This document shows, piece after piece, positions 35,178-44,020 of a DNA stretch of 64,000 bases. Below the pieces are notes generated by a model that had not been told where the DNA came from, did not search any database, and saw nothing but the letters and a program-made list of their open reading frames with translations. Origin of the DNA: Microvirga pakistanensis (lineage in GTDB: Bacteria > Pseudomonadota > Alphaproteobacteria > Rhizobiales > Beijerinckiaceae); assembly GCF_004458765.1 (NCBI RefSeq), contig NZ_SPJX01000710.1, positions 62,001-126,000 of the forward strand, given 5' to 3'. A program made the translations under genes and the position numbers. How positions within the stretch are numbered: position 1 is the stretch's first letter; each line of letters starts with the position of its first letter.

Positions 35178-38100
35178 TCACTCCCGAATAACAATGATGC
35201 CGCCAGCGACCGGTTTATTTGTGGTTTCCGGGTTTTCATTCGCGCGGATCCGTGCCCTACGCTGCTCCAGGTCGGCTTCGGCCTTCTTGATGAGGCCTTC
35301 CGTCATGTAAGCCGCTTTCTGCCGCTTTTGGTCGTTGGACCGGCGTTGATTGTCCAGACGCTCGCGAAGCTGGCTTAGCTTTTTCCTTCCCCTCTCCTCA
35401 ATCACGAGGAGGGCCTGTTTGATTCGTCGTTTGTTTTCTCCGCGGAACAGGTTCCGCTCTGCGAAGAATTCGTCGAGTAACTCGTCCTCGCAGCGTGCAT
35501 AGGCCTCCATAAGATCATCGCTCAGGATGCCGTATTGCTGAAGATCCGTTCTCGTGCCGAGCCGAGCGGCGGTATCAATGAGGCGCTCGGCATCATTGGT
35601 CGGCAGGAACTCGTCCGACGTCGCAGACATGACCATGTGGCGCAAGCGGATATCCTTGCGTAAGCCCTCGAAACGCCAAAGGTCCGTTGCAAATACATAG
35701 AGATCAGGTGGGAGCCCAGCCTCAGCCGACGACACTTCGACTGCTGTCACAGGTTCGGATTTGCGCCCGATCCGCTCGATTTCACTTCGAATCCATAGGA
35801 GGAGCGGGTGCGTGATATCAATGATCTCAGGACGCGGACGCACTCCACCTTGGAGCTTGATATCGAACACGGCTTGAACCGTTGTCCCGGGAACGTGCAA
35901 GCGCGTTGCGCGGCTCGGGCGCCGGTTATCGATGTAGATCGACAGCGCAGCACGGGCCTCAGGGGTCAATGAAATTCTGTAGATCCCCGAGCGCAACGGG
36001 TCAGCCTCGATCGACGAGCCTGGGTAGTGCTCCATCAAAAAGTCGGTGACAAAGGTGAGAACGTCCTCAGGTCGGATCCAGCGCCCTGCATCGCGACTTT
36101 GCTGGATATTCGAAAGCACGAAGTCGGTGTGACCAACCAGTTCTGGAGCTTCTTCCTCAAGCGTTTCTAGGTCGCGGCGGCACCTCTCGGCGGCAAGAGC
36201 ATTTTGATCGAGGCGTTTTGCCATCTCCTCGTCACTGAGCCCATCGCGAAAATACTCAAGAACCAGTTCATCGAGTGAAGGCCCAAGAATTTCTTCAAGG
36301 TCACCAATGGACTCCTCGAACACCTTGATCCTGTTATAAAGCCGTTCGAGCATAATCTCTTCGATCGTGTCAGCGAGAATGAAGCTCACGACCTGAATCC
36401 GATCAGCTTTTTGCCCAAGGCGATCGATACGTCCGATCCTCTGTTCAACCCTCATCGGGTTCCAGGGAAGATCGTAATTCACGACGACGCGGGAGAACTG
36501 TAGGTCGATACCCTCACTACCGACCTCAGATGAGAGGAGGATCCGAGCGCCACTTGGATCAGCAAAGCGAGCCAGTTCGTCTTGTTTGGCCTCTCCCATG
36601 CCGCCAAGGATAACAGCAACCGGAGCCCCCTCCGCTCTGAGGCGACGTTCGAGATAACGAATGGTCCCCCTGTAGAACGAGAACACGACGATTTTCTCGG
36701 AGGGATCTTGGGCCCAACGTTCCTTGAGGAAAGCACTGAACTTTTCGTATTTCGAGTCATTCGCCTCGAAATCGTGACGCGTCATCAGATCGTCGAATGT
36801 AGCGCTGGCTAGGTTGATTTCATCCTCATCCAGAACGCAACCAAGATCTTCCTGTAAGATCTCCGCCAGCGTTTCCTTCTCCTTCCAGCCCTGAAGGGCA
36901 GCCGGAATAGAACTTGCCAGCTGCCGCTGGCGTGCAATCATCGCGAATGTTTGGGCGTTGTCAGATTGGTAAGCACGCTCCCGCAGACGTTCTGTGACAC
37001 CGTTATAGAGTTCGCGTTCTTCGTCATTGAGTTCGACGCTAATAACGGCAGGGTTCCGGATAACCTTATTTTGAAGCACGTCGCGCTTGCGGGTTCGGGT
37101 TAGCAGGTCTCCCAAAAGAGATCGGCTCTCAAGCGCCCTTGCCACGCGCACACGATCACTGTGGGTTTCCAGAACCTTCGGGTCGAGAGCAAATTCTTCG
37201 AGAATAGGGTCATCTCGGAAGAAACGGCTTTGCCGCAGATCTGACAGTGCGGACCGAAACGCTTCCGGGCGAGGGGGATTGCTCAGGACTGCATTGAGCG
37301 CCTGTGTCAGCGGCCGGTTTGCATCAAGGATGAGATTGAAAACCTCAAGGCTTAAGAAGCGCTCAGGATCGACGAGATTCAGAAGATGATATAGGTTTTC
37401 ACTTCCAATCTGAATCGGAGTCGCTGTGAGGAGCGCCAGGTGTGCCGATGCACCGGTCAGGAGTGACCCGGTATGATGGTTCGCGGTCTCTGGGTTTCGC
37501 ATGTAATGCGCCTCGTCGATGACCACGAGGTCGAACAAGGAGAACTCAGATCCCGCCTCATTTTCGGCGAGTAATGCGGCTAACTGGTCTCTTGCATAGC
37601 GTGAGGTCTGCGGGTCGTCCGCTTTGGGGCGCCGTGCTCGGATACTCTCTAAGCCAGCGATGGCGACGAACGATTTGGTCGGGTCTCGCAAGGCATCATT
37701 CGATAACTCGAGCAGAGTGCTCGCATTCACGATGGTCGCATCGATGGAGAAGCGCTCGCGCAACTCATTCTGCCACTTCGTCCGCAAGACGGCGGGGCAA
37801 ACGACCAAGAGGCGGCGCGCGCCAACGCGTGCCTGGAGTTCGCGCCAGATGTAGATCGCCTCGATCGTTTTTCCTAAGCCCACCTCATCGGCAATAAGAA
37901 TGCGCCCTACGGTGGAGGAGACGAATTTGAGGGCAGGCTTGAACTGGTGCGCATGAAAATCAGCCTGGCCAGATCCCATGGCGTAGAAAATGTCAGTGAG
38001 CCGCCCTCGAATTTTCTCTGTAAGAAGGGCACGCTGGATAGCATCAGGCCCGGAAAAACGCCCTTTTTGAATAGCGGAAGCACGGGTTTCGTTTTCTGGA

Positions 38101-38294
38101 GCAAGCTCTAGTTGGCCGAATGGGTATGGTTCGATTTCACCGCTTACAAACTGGATAAGGGCATGATTGCGGCCGGCATACTTCCTTGTCCGCCCAGTCG
38201 TCAGTCCAACCTTCGAGGCATCATAGATGACGCGAACGCGGATATTTGGAACGGTGAAGTCAATCTCATCCATTGGCTTCTGGTTGGCGACCAC
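35178..38294 (-). CDS. SNF2/RapA-like SF2 helicase
   Basis: The 1038-residue protein starts with a small beta-rich domain (about residues 15-65: VRVIYDASKVGLTTG, FVSGEIEPYPFGQLELA), as in RapA and other SNF2 translocases. The helicase core follows with DEVGLGKT (136-143), VVIDEAHYMRN, LLTATPIQ, SSEVGSEGIDLQ and VEQRIGRIDRLGQ. The C-terminal 350 residues are largely helical with charged coiled-coil-like stretches. GTG 38294 is supported by AGGAG 8 bases upstream. Such proteins use ATP to move on double-stranded DNA and remodel bound proteins; related helicases are part of DISARM (DrmD), Zorya (ZorD) and Dpd (DpdE). It is 68 bp after the RecD-like gene and 3 bp before the Hsp70-like gene. Confidence 0.9.
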   Translation of the reverse strand: MVANQKPMDEIDFTVPNIRVRVIYDASKVGLTTGRTRKYAGRNHALIQFVSGEIEPYPFGQLELAPENETRASAIQKGRFSGPDAIQRALLTEKIRGRLTDIFYAMGSGQADFHAHQFKPALKFVSSTVGRILIADEVGLGKTIEAIYIWRELQARVGARRLLVVCPAVLRTKWQNELRERFSIDATIVNASTLLELSNDALRDPTKSFVAIAGLESIRARRPKADDPQTSRYARDQLAALLAENEAGSEFSLFDLVVIDEAHYMRNPETANHHTGSLLTGASAHLALLTATPIQIGSENLYHLLNLVDPERFLSLEVFNLILDANRPLTQALNAVLSNPPRPEAFRSALSDLRQSRFFRDDPILEEFALDPKVLETHSDRVRVARALESRSLLGDLLTRTRKRDVLQNKVIRNPAVISVELNDEERELYNGVTERLRERAYQSDNAQTFAMIARQRQLASSIPAALQGWKEKETLAEILQEDLGCVLDEDEINLASATFDDLMTRHDFEANDSKYEKFSAFLKERWAQDPSEKIVVFSFYRGTIRYLERRLRAEGAPVAVILGGMGEAKQDELARFADPSGARILLSSEVGSEGIDLQFSRVVVNYDLPWNPMRVEQRIGRIDRLGQKADRIQVVSFILADTIEEIMLERLYNRIKVFEESIGDLEEILGPSLDELVLEYFRDGLSDEEMAKRLDQNALAAERCRRDLETLEEEAPELVGHTDFVLSNIQQSRDAGRWIRPEDVLTFVTDFLMEHYPGSSIEADPLRSGIYRISLTPEARAALSIYIDNRRPSRATRLHVPGTTVQAVFDIKLQGGVRPRPEIIDITHPLLLWIRSEIERIGRKSEPVTAVEVSSAEAGLPPDLYVFATDLWRFEGLRKDIRLRHMVMSATSDEFLPTNDAERLIDTAARLGTRTDLQQYGILSDDLMEAYARCEDELLDEFFAERNLFRGENKRRIKQALLVIEERGRKKLSQLRERLDNQRRSNDQKRQKAAYMTEGLIKKAEADLEQRRARIRANENPETTNKPVAGGIIVIRE

Positions 38295-38362
38295 GGTCCC
38301 GACTCCTATTGCAGATATTTCCGATTATCGTTATTTCGGGCCGAAATTCTCTCGAGAGCACG

Positions 38363-41300
38363 TCAAATAACTGGCTCATCTGGCTCCATCACCTCATTCT
38401 CGGTTATTCTTTGAATGAGATCCTCCACCTGGCGGCTGAGGTGCGATCCCTCCTGCGTTGTTAGCAGTCGTCCAGGGAACCACCGCTCGTACCAGGCTCT
38501 CTTTCGTTTCCAATCCTCAGCATACGCGGTCTGATCTAAGAGACCGAGATGCTCCCAGAAGAAGGTCTCGCCCCTCCATGTGATCGTAAAATCTGGTAGC
38601 CGGATTGTGCCATCTTTCGCGAGCAGCGGCTCCTCGTACCGAAAGGGGATGCCGCTTTGGTGGAGGAGATTGGCAATGATCACCTCAGATTTTGATCTGA
38701 GCATATCGCCGCTGAGCGCCTCATGAATCTTGCCAGCCTCGTACCAACTGCGCCGGCGAAGGAGTTCCGGGCGAGCCATGTGGAACTCGAACAGGGACGA
38801 GTTGATCTGAGGTGTTTGTGCGTTCTCGCGGCGCCGAGCATTCAGAAGGCTCGAAACATCCCGCTCGATGAGGAGCGTGCAATGGCGACTGGCCCGAGTG
38901 AGTGCTGTATAGACGAGTTCCGGCGATAGACCCCGACCAGCGGCGGCAGGGATAATGACAAAGGTGTGCGCAAACTCGCTGCCCTGAGCCTTATGGACAG
39001 AGACAGCGTAGGCTAGTTCAAGGTTGTCCTCGACCGGTTCATTTCGGTAGCGTGGCTTTCCGGATGAACCTTTTCCGGCAGGAACGCTCTTTCCGTACCC
39101 GATTGCTAGGTCTGGCTTGCGCGTGAAGCGAACAGCGAAGCGCTTAAGGCGAGGTCCGTATCCGGTCCGCAGCCGGTTCAAGACCTTGTTATCAAAACCA
39201 AAGGTTTCGACCACCCCGATCTCGCCGTTGAATACCTCGACCTTGACCTGCTCCCTTGCTGTCCAGTCATAGGCCCAAATCGGGTTCGACTTCGGCCGAT
39301 TTCTGATCTGAATGACCTTGTCGAAAACCGTAATTCCGTCAACGGCACCAACCCGTTCGATAACGTTACTGGCGATCCGCTTCTGAATAGCTTGGTTGAG
39401 AGCTTCAACACCGTGTAGTTCACCCCGGTGAGGCGTGAGAACCTGATAAGCCGTTGGATCACTCTCCAGAGCGGAGCGCCATATCTGGTATGCAGGTGTG
39501 TCCGGATCAGCAGCGCTCCCACTCATTTTACGCTCGACCGCATCGATCAGAAGCCGGGATAGGTCTTGTGGATCATTCCAGTATTCGACCGTGAGATCGT
39601 GATCGACCGCGCCGCCGGCGTGAATCCTTTCGATCAGCTCCTCTTGATCGAGTCGAGTGCTGGCATCAGTGGTGTCATCCAGGAGGCTTTTGTCCTCAGG
39701 GTCGACGATAAACAGCTCTGAGAGCCTGACAATTGCCTCCCCCTGACCTTGCACGCGGTTTACAAGCTGCCTCATATTCCGCTTGAGGCGTCCAAAGCTC
39801 TCAGGCTGCTCGCTTCGCAGCCATTCGAGTATGTCAAAGAAGACGCGGCCTCGGCCTATTGGGGGAAGCTGCCCAGGGTCTCCGACGAGGATCAGGCGAC
39901 GGACTGTTGCCCAATCGATCGCTCGGAACAGTGCTGCTGCAAGCTCGAGGTCCAGCATTGAGGTCTCGTCGAGAACAAGCGTGCTGATGTTTGAACGTGT
40001 TCCGCCTGCGCGTTTGAAGGTCAGATTGTCATTCAGCCAGCCATTCGTCGCGAGAAATGAGTGCACTGTGACTGTGCGAATGCCTTTGAGGCCTGCTTTC
40101 TCGAATACCTCACGCACTCGATCCGTGGCTTTTCCCGTTGGCGCCAGAACGAGAACGTCCGCTCCCTCTCCCTCCGTGCGGCGAACCGCGCGAATGAGAG
40201 CCTCAATCACCGTGGTTTTGCCAGTGCCGGCTGCACCGGTGACAGCACTGAGTGGCCGCGAAAACAACTGAGCACAGGTAGCGGCCTGCTCGACGATAGC
40301 GTCGGCATACTCCTTGGGTGCTCGCTGGGCGAGCGGACTGCCTGTCTTCTGGATCCATGTGGTCCAATCCGCCGTGGTGACAGGCCGGCGCAGGGTGATA
40401 TCGGGGCGCGTCGAGAGGTCTCGCACCACGCTCTCAACGAGGCGTTCGTCCTCATAAACAGACTTGAGGTAGATGGTAAGTCCGGCCTCCCGCGGGACGA
40501 GCGTGAGCGCTGCTGAGAGAAACTCTGCGTCGACCGTGAAATAGCGCTCGTTGAAGATAGCCCGCTTCCACCCTGGGAGGCGCTCCATTCGCTCCATGAT
40601 TTCAGCCAAAACATCCTTTGAAAGTCGAAAGGTGTGTTTCGTCTCTCGCCGGAGGTGCTCAACGCACAGGCCCCGAAACCGACGCTCATCGTTAGTATCG
40701 ACCCCGGCGAGGGGCTCGCCCCCGAGGTCGGGCGAGGGAAGAACGCCGCGATCGATCGCGCTCCATGGGATTCGATCGTCTGGGGAATCCCCGCAATATT
40801 GCTCGCTTAAGAGGTATGGATTGGCGGCAATCTCAGCCGGCGAGGCGCTGATCCCATAATCAGCCCGCTGATCAGAAACGATCGCAGACATAACCTCGGC
40901 CGAGAAATCAAACCGAGGCAAGACGTCTCGCAGGAGTGCTCGACCATCCTCCTCCAGGAGCTGCCAGTTCCTAGACAATTTGCGTCTGGTCTGTTCATCA
41001 AGACCTGCTGAGACGGCATTGTTCGCCTTGCGGTCCAACACGTCGAAGGCAAGACGATGAGCGACAACATCACCCTCTTGCTCACAGACGGCTTTTGCCC
41101 CGTCAATAAGCGCACCTGCGCCGGCAGCGTCTAGGGCTCTCAACAGTCCTGGATACAGTCCACGGTGGGTCCAGAGTTCTGCAATTGTTTTGAGGAGCCA
41201 GGCTTCCCGAATATCCCAGCTCTCGGACGTATCGCCAATCTCTTTGAGGTGGCGCACCTTAGCCAGGAACTGCTCCAGGAGTCCTATCGCTAAGTCGTCG

Positions 41301-42055
41301 GTGAGATGCTTAGAGCCGTACTGGCAAAGGAGGGGGTTCTCCGGAAAGACGGCGATGTCGGCAAGGATCTCGGGGTTGTCGCGATAGAGGTGGTATGGAA
41401 GGCGCAGCCCTTCATTAGGATAATGTGAGGTGACGTTGCGAGCCCAGACCATCCCCCCAGCATATCGCTCCGCAATCTCTGGGGTGACATTCTCATACCG
41501 AAGTTCCTCCCCGACAGCTGCAATGCGCGACACACCCACGAGAACATAGCGTGGCGCTTCCTCTTCTGAGAGAGGATTCGAAAAGTTAGCGTAGTAGAAG
41601 ATCAGGCTTTTGCCGCTTTCGCCCCGTTCGATAGGGGCAAAGTAGTCGAGTGTCAGCTCTCGGCGCTTATCGTTATCGAGATAACCGTCAGCCCGAACCT
41701 CATCGGAGTACATAGCCTCATAGGGCCAAACACAAACGGTGGCCCCTGGAAGGGTCCAATCGAGCCGAGTCGCGCCTCCATAAAAGAAATCAGGAGGATC
41801 CGAGGCCGCAGGGACCTCCTCAAGCCCAAAGGCATTGTAACTGTAACAACAGGGTGGCACATAACCACCCTCGAGCACTTTGCCACGGCACCCTGCGTGG
41901 GTCATCTCCAGATCGAGCTGGCGCTGATTGGCAATGACATCGCCCGGATAGGATTTCGAGCCAATGCAGTAGGTGTTGCGCTCGGGTTTCCTGCAAACCC
42001 TTCCGTTCCAGCCATCATCATGCCATGCGAGTCGCGCCGTAATGTGCGTTGGCAC
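38363..42055 (-). CDS. RecD-like SF1 helicase with C-terminal PD-(D/E)XK-like nuclease
   Basis: The 1230-residue protein heads the five-gene operon. The N-terminal 70 residues form an unusual Cys/His/aromatic-rich segment (AWHDDGWNGRVCRKPERNTY, then CRGKV and PPCCYSYNAFG). A long helical region follows. The SF1B helicase core has GAAGTGKTT (about 604-612), LVLDETSMLD, LVGDPGQLPP, the RecD-type YAVSVHKAQGSEF and YTALTRAS. Near residues 1118-1165 come SKSEVIIANLL and RLPDFTITW then FWEHLG, the acidic pattern of a PD-(D/E)XK or VSR-like nuclease, though the Lys of the motif is replaced by His. GTG 42055 is preferred, with AGGGGGG just upstream; the frame extends to a TTG at 42169 through sequence that looks non-coding. 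It likely unwinds and cuts DNA. Confidence 0.83.
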   Translation of the reverse strand: MPTHITARLAWHDDGWNGRVCRKPERNTYCIGSKSYPGDVIANQRQLDLEMTHAGCRGKVLEGGYVPPCCYSYNAFGLEEVPAASDPPDFFYGGATRLDWTLPGATVCVWPYEAMYSDEVRADGYLDNDKRRELTLDYFAPIERGESGKSLIFYYANFSNPLSEEEAPRYVLVGVSRIAAVGEELRYENVTPEIAERYAGGMVWARNVTSHYPNEGLRLPYHLYRDNPEILADIAVFPENPLLCQYGSKHLTDDLAIGLLEQFLAKVRHLKEIGDTSESWDIREAWLLKTIAELWTHRGLYPGLLRALDAAGAGALIDGAKAVCEQEGDVVAHRLAFDVLDRKANNAVSAGLDEQTRRKLSRNWQLLEEDGRALLRDVLPRFDFSAEVMSAIVSDQRADYGISASPAEIAANPYLLSEQYCGDSPDDRIPWSAIDRGVLPSPDLGGEPLAGVDTNDERRFRGLCVEHLRRETKHTFRLSKDVLAEIMERMERLPGWKRAIFNERYFTVDAEFLSAALTLVPREAGLTIYLKSVYEDERLVESVVRDLSTRPDITLRRPVTTADWTTWIQKTGSPLAQRAPKEYADAIVEQAATCAQLFSRPLSAVTGAAGTGKTTVIEALIRAVRRTEGEGADVLVLAPTGKATDRVREVFEKAGLKGIRTVTVHSFLATNGWLNDNLTFKRAGGTRSNISTLVLDETSMLDLELAAALFRAIDWATVRRLILVGDPGQLPPIGRGRVFFDILEWLRSEQPESFGRLKRNMRQLVNRVQGQGEAIVRLSELFIVDPEDKSLLDDTTDASTRLDQEELIERIHAGGAVDHDLTVEYWNDPQDLSRLLIDAVERKMSGSAADPDTPAYQIWRSALESDPTAYQVLTPHRGELHGVEALNQAIQKRIASNVIERVGAVDGITVFDKVIQIRNRPKSNPIWAYDWTAREQVKVEVFNGEIGVVETFGFDNKVLNRLRTGYGPRLKRFAVRFTRKPDLAIGYGKSVPAGKGSSGKPRYRNEPVEDNLELAYAVSVHKAQGSEFAHTFVIIPAAAGRGLSPELVYTALTRASRHCTLLIERDVSSLLNARRRENAQTPQINSSLFEFHMARPELLRRRSWYEAGKIHEALSGDMLRSKSEVIIANLLHQSGIPFRYEEPLLAKDGTIRLPDFTITWRGETFFWEHLGLLDQTAYAEDWKRKRAWYERWFPGRLLTTQEGSHLSRQVEDLIQRITENEVMEPDEPVI

Positions 42056-42370
42056 GCTGCCCCCCTGCCCCAATTCGCCACCTACGATGATAGGAGGATC
42101 TTCGCGACAGCTGCAATCCCTCGGGCGTGGAACTTTAGGGGAACAAAGGTGGCTAAAAAAGACCGACAAACGCTATAGGTCTAGCCTATCAAGATGGTTG
42201 CGGCTCAGTTGACGAGAGCGCATTTTATTAAAGCCCCCTCTGACAACCGTCAGACAGAACAACAAACTAACTTACTGACAATCCATCTAAATCTCTTACT
42301 CTCTGCCTATCCCTCTTCCAGGGACACCTGCGCCCTGAAGGAGCAGCCCAAGGTGATTAAAGGAGAGATT
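42056..42370. promoter_or_regulatory. Divergent promoter region of the five-gene operon
   Basis: This 315-bp gap separates the RecD-like gene from the 75-residue gene and must hold promoters for both. It contains the small palindrome CTGACAACCGTCAG (about 42239-42252) and a second CTGACAA about 40 bp further, which could be an operator. A short hairpin TCCCT-cttcc-AGGGA (about 42310-42325) lies in the rightward leader. No promoter hexamers could be assigned with confidence. Confidence 0.35.
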
Positions 42371-42598
42371 ATGCGATTTGACAGTACTTCCCTAGCGGAC
42401 GACACGCCGGCGATGTGCGCTGCCCTCGAGCAGCTCACCGAAGCCCGGATTCGTTTCCAGCGCAAAACTCGGTACCAGATCAAGGTAGGAGATCTGAGTT
42501 TTTACCCTGACAAGGGTACGATCTTCCGTGACGGCGACCGGCAGGCTCTAGATGCACGCGGTCTCGACCAGTTCCTCAGTCTTGCTCGCCCAGACTGA
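42371..42598 (+). CDS. Small hypothetical protein (75 residues)
   Basis: The open frame reaches back to 42194, but ATG 42371 has a strong AGGAGAG 5 bases upstream and gives a compact soluble protein beginning MRFDSTSLADD. The middle (RIRFQRKTRYQIKVGDLSFY) followed by DKGTIF and a short helix suggests a small beta-rich domain. No family is recognised. The leader type, with AGGAGAG and a hairpin upstream, resembles that of the DUF2958 gene at 48452. It is typical of small conserved plasmid genes. Confidence 0.65.
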   Translation: MRFDSTSLADDTPAMCAALEQLTEARIRFQRKTRYQIKVGDLSFYPDKGTIFRDGDRQALDARGLDQFLSLARPD

Positions 42599-42824
42599 AA
42601 AAGGAAAAGATAGAGGCATTCCTGCCTGGCCTCAGGCTTGATCGAGTAAAGCCGCGCCATCTGCCGAACGCGCCTCAAGAAAATCAGCCCCTTGCCTCCA
42701 CACGTGCATGGCTAATTCTTGACCCCAGAATTCCCTATATCGGGCGGCCGCAGCGGATCTCTTATTTGCCTTGCTCCTCTGACTCCTGCAGCCCCATCCA
42801 ATCATGTTTCGAGGACACGTGATC

Positions 42825-43454
42825 ATGCTGACGTCAGCTGTATCGAATAAACCCTATAAAGAGCCCACCGGTACGAGGGATCCGGGAGCGCCCTTATCGA
42901 AGAGCGCTCTACCCATCACTTCGCCATTCATCCTGGCTGCAATCAGCGCCCTGCCTGAGAGGGAACGTGGAGACGCCCTGCAAGACAAGCTCACTCGGAC
43001 TATCGCTGCTTTTCAGAGCACGTCTTTACCCCTCCAGTCCGCAACAGCGTCCGCGGAAGGCTCCCATCTTTCGTGGAGAGCTTTCTGGCTGGACGCGGCG
43101 GAACTTGCGGCTTGTCGCGCCTGCGGCCTTGAGTCTGCTCTCGGGGCGGAGATCGTTGATCGAATGGTCCAATGCCTTGAAGCGGGCGGGATCCCTTGCA
43201 ACGAGCAGCGCGCCTTCCTCCGGGTTGTTCTGTACGCAGCCGATCGGAGGTGGGATGCCACATTCGACACTCTCTGGAAGGCAAGCAGTACTGCACTGCG
43301 TCTGACTGCTCACCGCAAAGGGAGTCAACAAGCCGTCATCTCGGCAGTCGAATCAATCCTTCATGCTTTTGATCGTGGCTCTCCAGACCACGCGCGACAA
43401 GCGATGGGGGCCTACCTTGATCTCTTCGTGCCAGCAGATCCGGTCCCCCGCTAG
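42825..43454 (+). CDS. Hypothetical protein (209 residues)
   Basis: The protein is Ala-rich and mainly helical, with no signal peptide, and contains several cysteines (ACRACGLES, CLEAGGIPCNEQR). ATG 42825 is chosen because GAGGA lies about 9 bases before it; an in-frame ATG at 42804 is the alternative. It follows the 75-residue gene by 226 bp on the same strand and is closed by a strong terminator at 43496. No family is recognised and no catalytic motif is seen. Confidence 0.68.
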   Translation: MLTSAVSNKPYKEPTGTRDPGAPLSKSALPITSPFILAAISALPERERGDALQDKLTRTIAAFQSTSLPLQSATASAEGSHLSWRAFWLDAAELAACRACGLESALGAEIVDRMVQCLEAGGIPCNEQRAFLRVVLYAADRRWDATFDTLWKASSTALRLTAHRKGSQQAVISAVESILHAFDRGSPDHARQAMGAYLDLFVPADPVPR

Positions 43455-43495
43455 TCATCTGGCATTGATGGATAAAATAGTTGATGGGTGACGGA

Positions 43496-43524
43496 GGGCT
43501 GGCTTTGCCGGCCCTTTTGTTTTT
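43496..43524 (+). terminator. Rho-independent terminator
   Basis: GGGCTGGC (43496-43503) pairs with GCCGGCCC (43507-43514) with one G-T wobble and a TTT loop, followed by TTTTGTTTTT. It lies 42 bp after the stop of the 209-residue gene. Confidence 0.85.
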
Positions 43525-43624
43525 GACAGGACTCGACGGTCTGCTCGGATTACGACGTGGTGCCAACGCTAGGGGTGTATGGCCTCAGGCCGCTGTCGGA
43601 AGTCTGGTGAAATGCCTTTATAGT

Positions 43625-43795
43625 CGTCCCCCCCCCTCACTCCCGATCTCTCTACCTCCCTGTCCCCTCCCCCTAGCTCCTGTTGCCCCTGACTCCCCCT
43701 TGCCTTCTCTCTCCCGTTGCTCCCTGATCACCTTCAAACAGCCTTTCTTCGCCCCAGCTCCTCCCCCCTTTCCCGCCCCCGGGGGCTGCCGCCAG
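43625..43795. repeat. Pyrimidine-rich low-complexity tract
   Basis: About 170 bases on the plus strand are overwhelmingly C and T, with repeated CTCCC, CCCCT and TCTCTC blocks and few purines. Such strand-biased tracts can form triplexes or R-loops or simply be relaxed intergenic sequence. It is not a tandem repeat with a fixed unit. Confidence 0.6.
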
Positions 43796-43980
43796 AACCG
43801 CGTATGACTATGAAGCTACCCTGAGGCCGGCTTGATCGACTGGGAGTGCTAGGTATAAGCGTTCAGAACCAAGAGGCACTGACTTCCCTTGCTAAGATGT
43901 TGAAGAATTATATCTATTTCGCGAGCGCTTTGTCACAATTACCGGAAACGACCCCTTCGCTTCCCGAAAACGGCTCCATG

Positions 43981-44013
43981 ACCCAGGGCCAAGACACGAT
44001 CTCGGCCCTGGGT
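43981..44013 (-). terminator. Hairpin terminator-like element after the HUH gene
   Basis: ACCCAGGGCC (43981-43990) and GGCCCTGGGT (44004-44013) form a perfect 10-bp stem with a 13-base loop, 8 bp beyond the stop of the minus-strand HUH gene. Only a short TTTT follows on the minus strand, so it is an imperfect intrinsic terminator. Confidence 0.55.
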
Positions 44014-44020
44014 CCCCTGG

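Larger units (their letters stand above)
43455..44020. other. 566-bp gap with terminators and a pyrimidine tract
   Basis: Between convergent genes this gap holds a rightward terminator (43496-43524), a strongly pyrimidine-biased stretch (about 43625-43795) and a hairpin that probably ends the leftward HUH transcript (43981-44013). The open frame through the pyrimidine tract encodes a Pro/Ser/Leu-rich low-complexity peptide and is not credible as a gene. Confidence 0.5.

Noticed and set aside
35178..38294. Calling the SNF2 gene drmD (DISARM) or dpdE (Dpd)
   Set aside because: Neither DISARM partners (drmA, drmB, drmC, methylase) nor the Dpd transglycosylase and deazaguanine genes are present.
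43481..43807. Plus-strand open frame through the pyrimidine tract
   Set aside because: The peptide is low-complexity Pro/Leu/Ser, and the frame begins inside the tail of a transcript that has a strong terminator.
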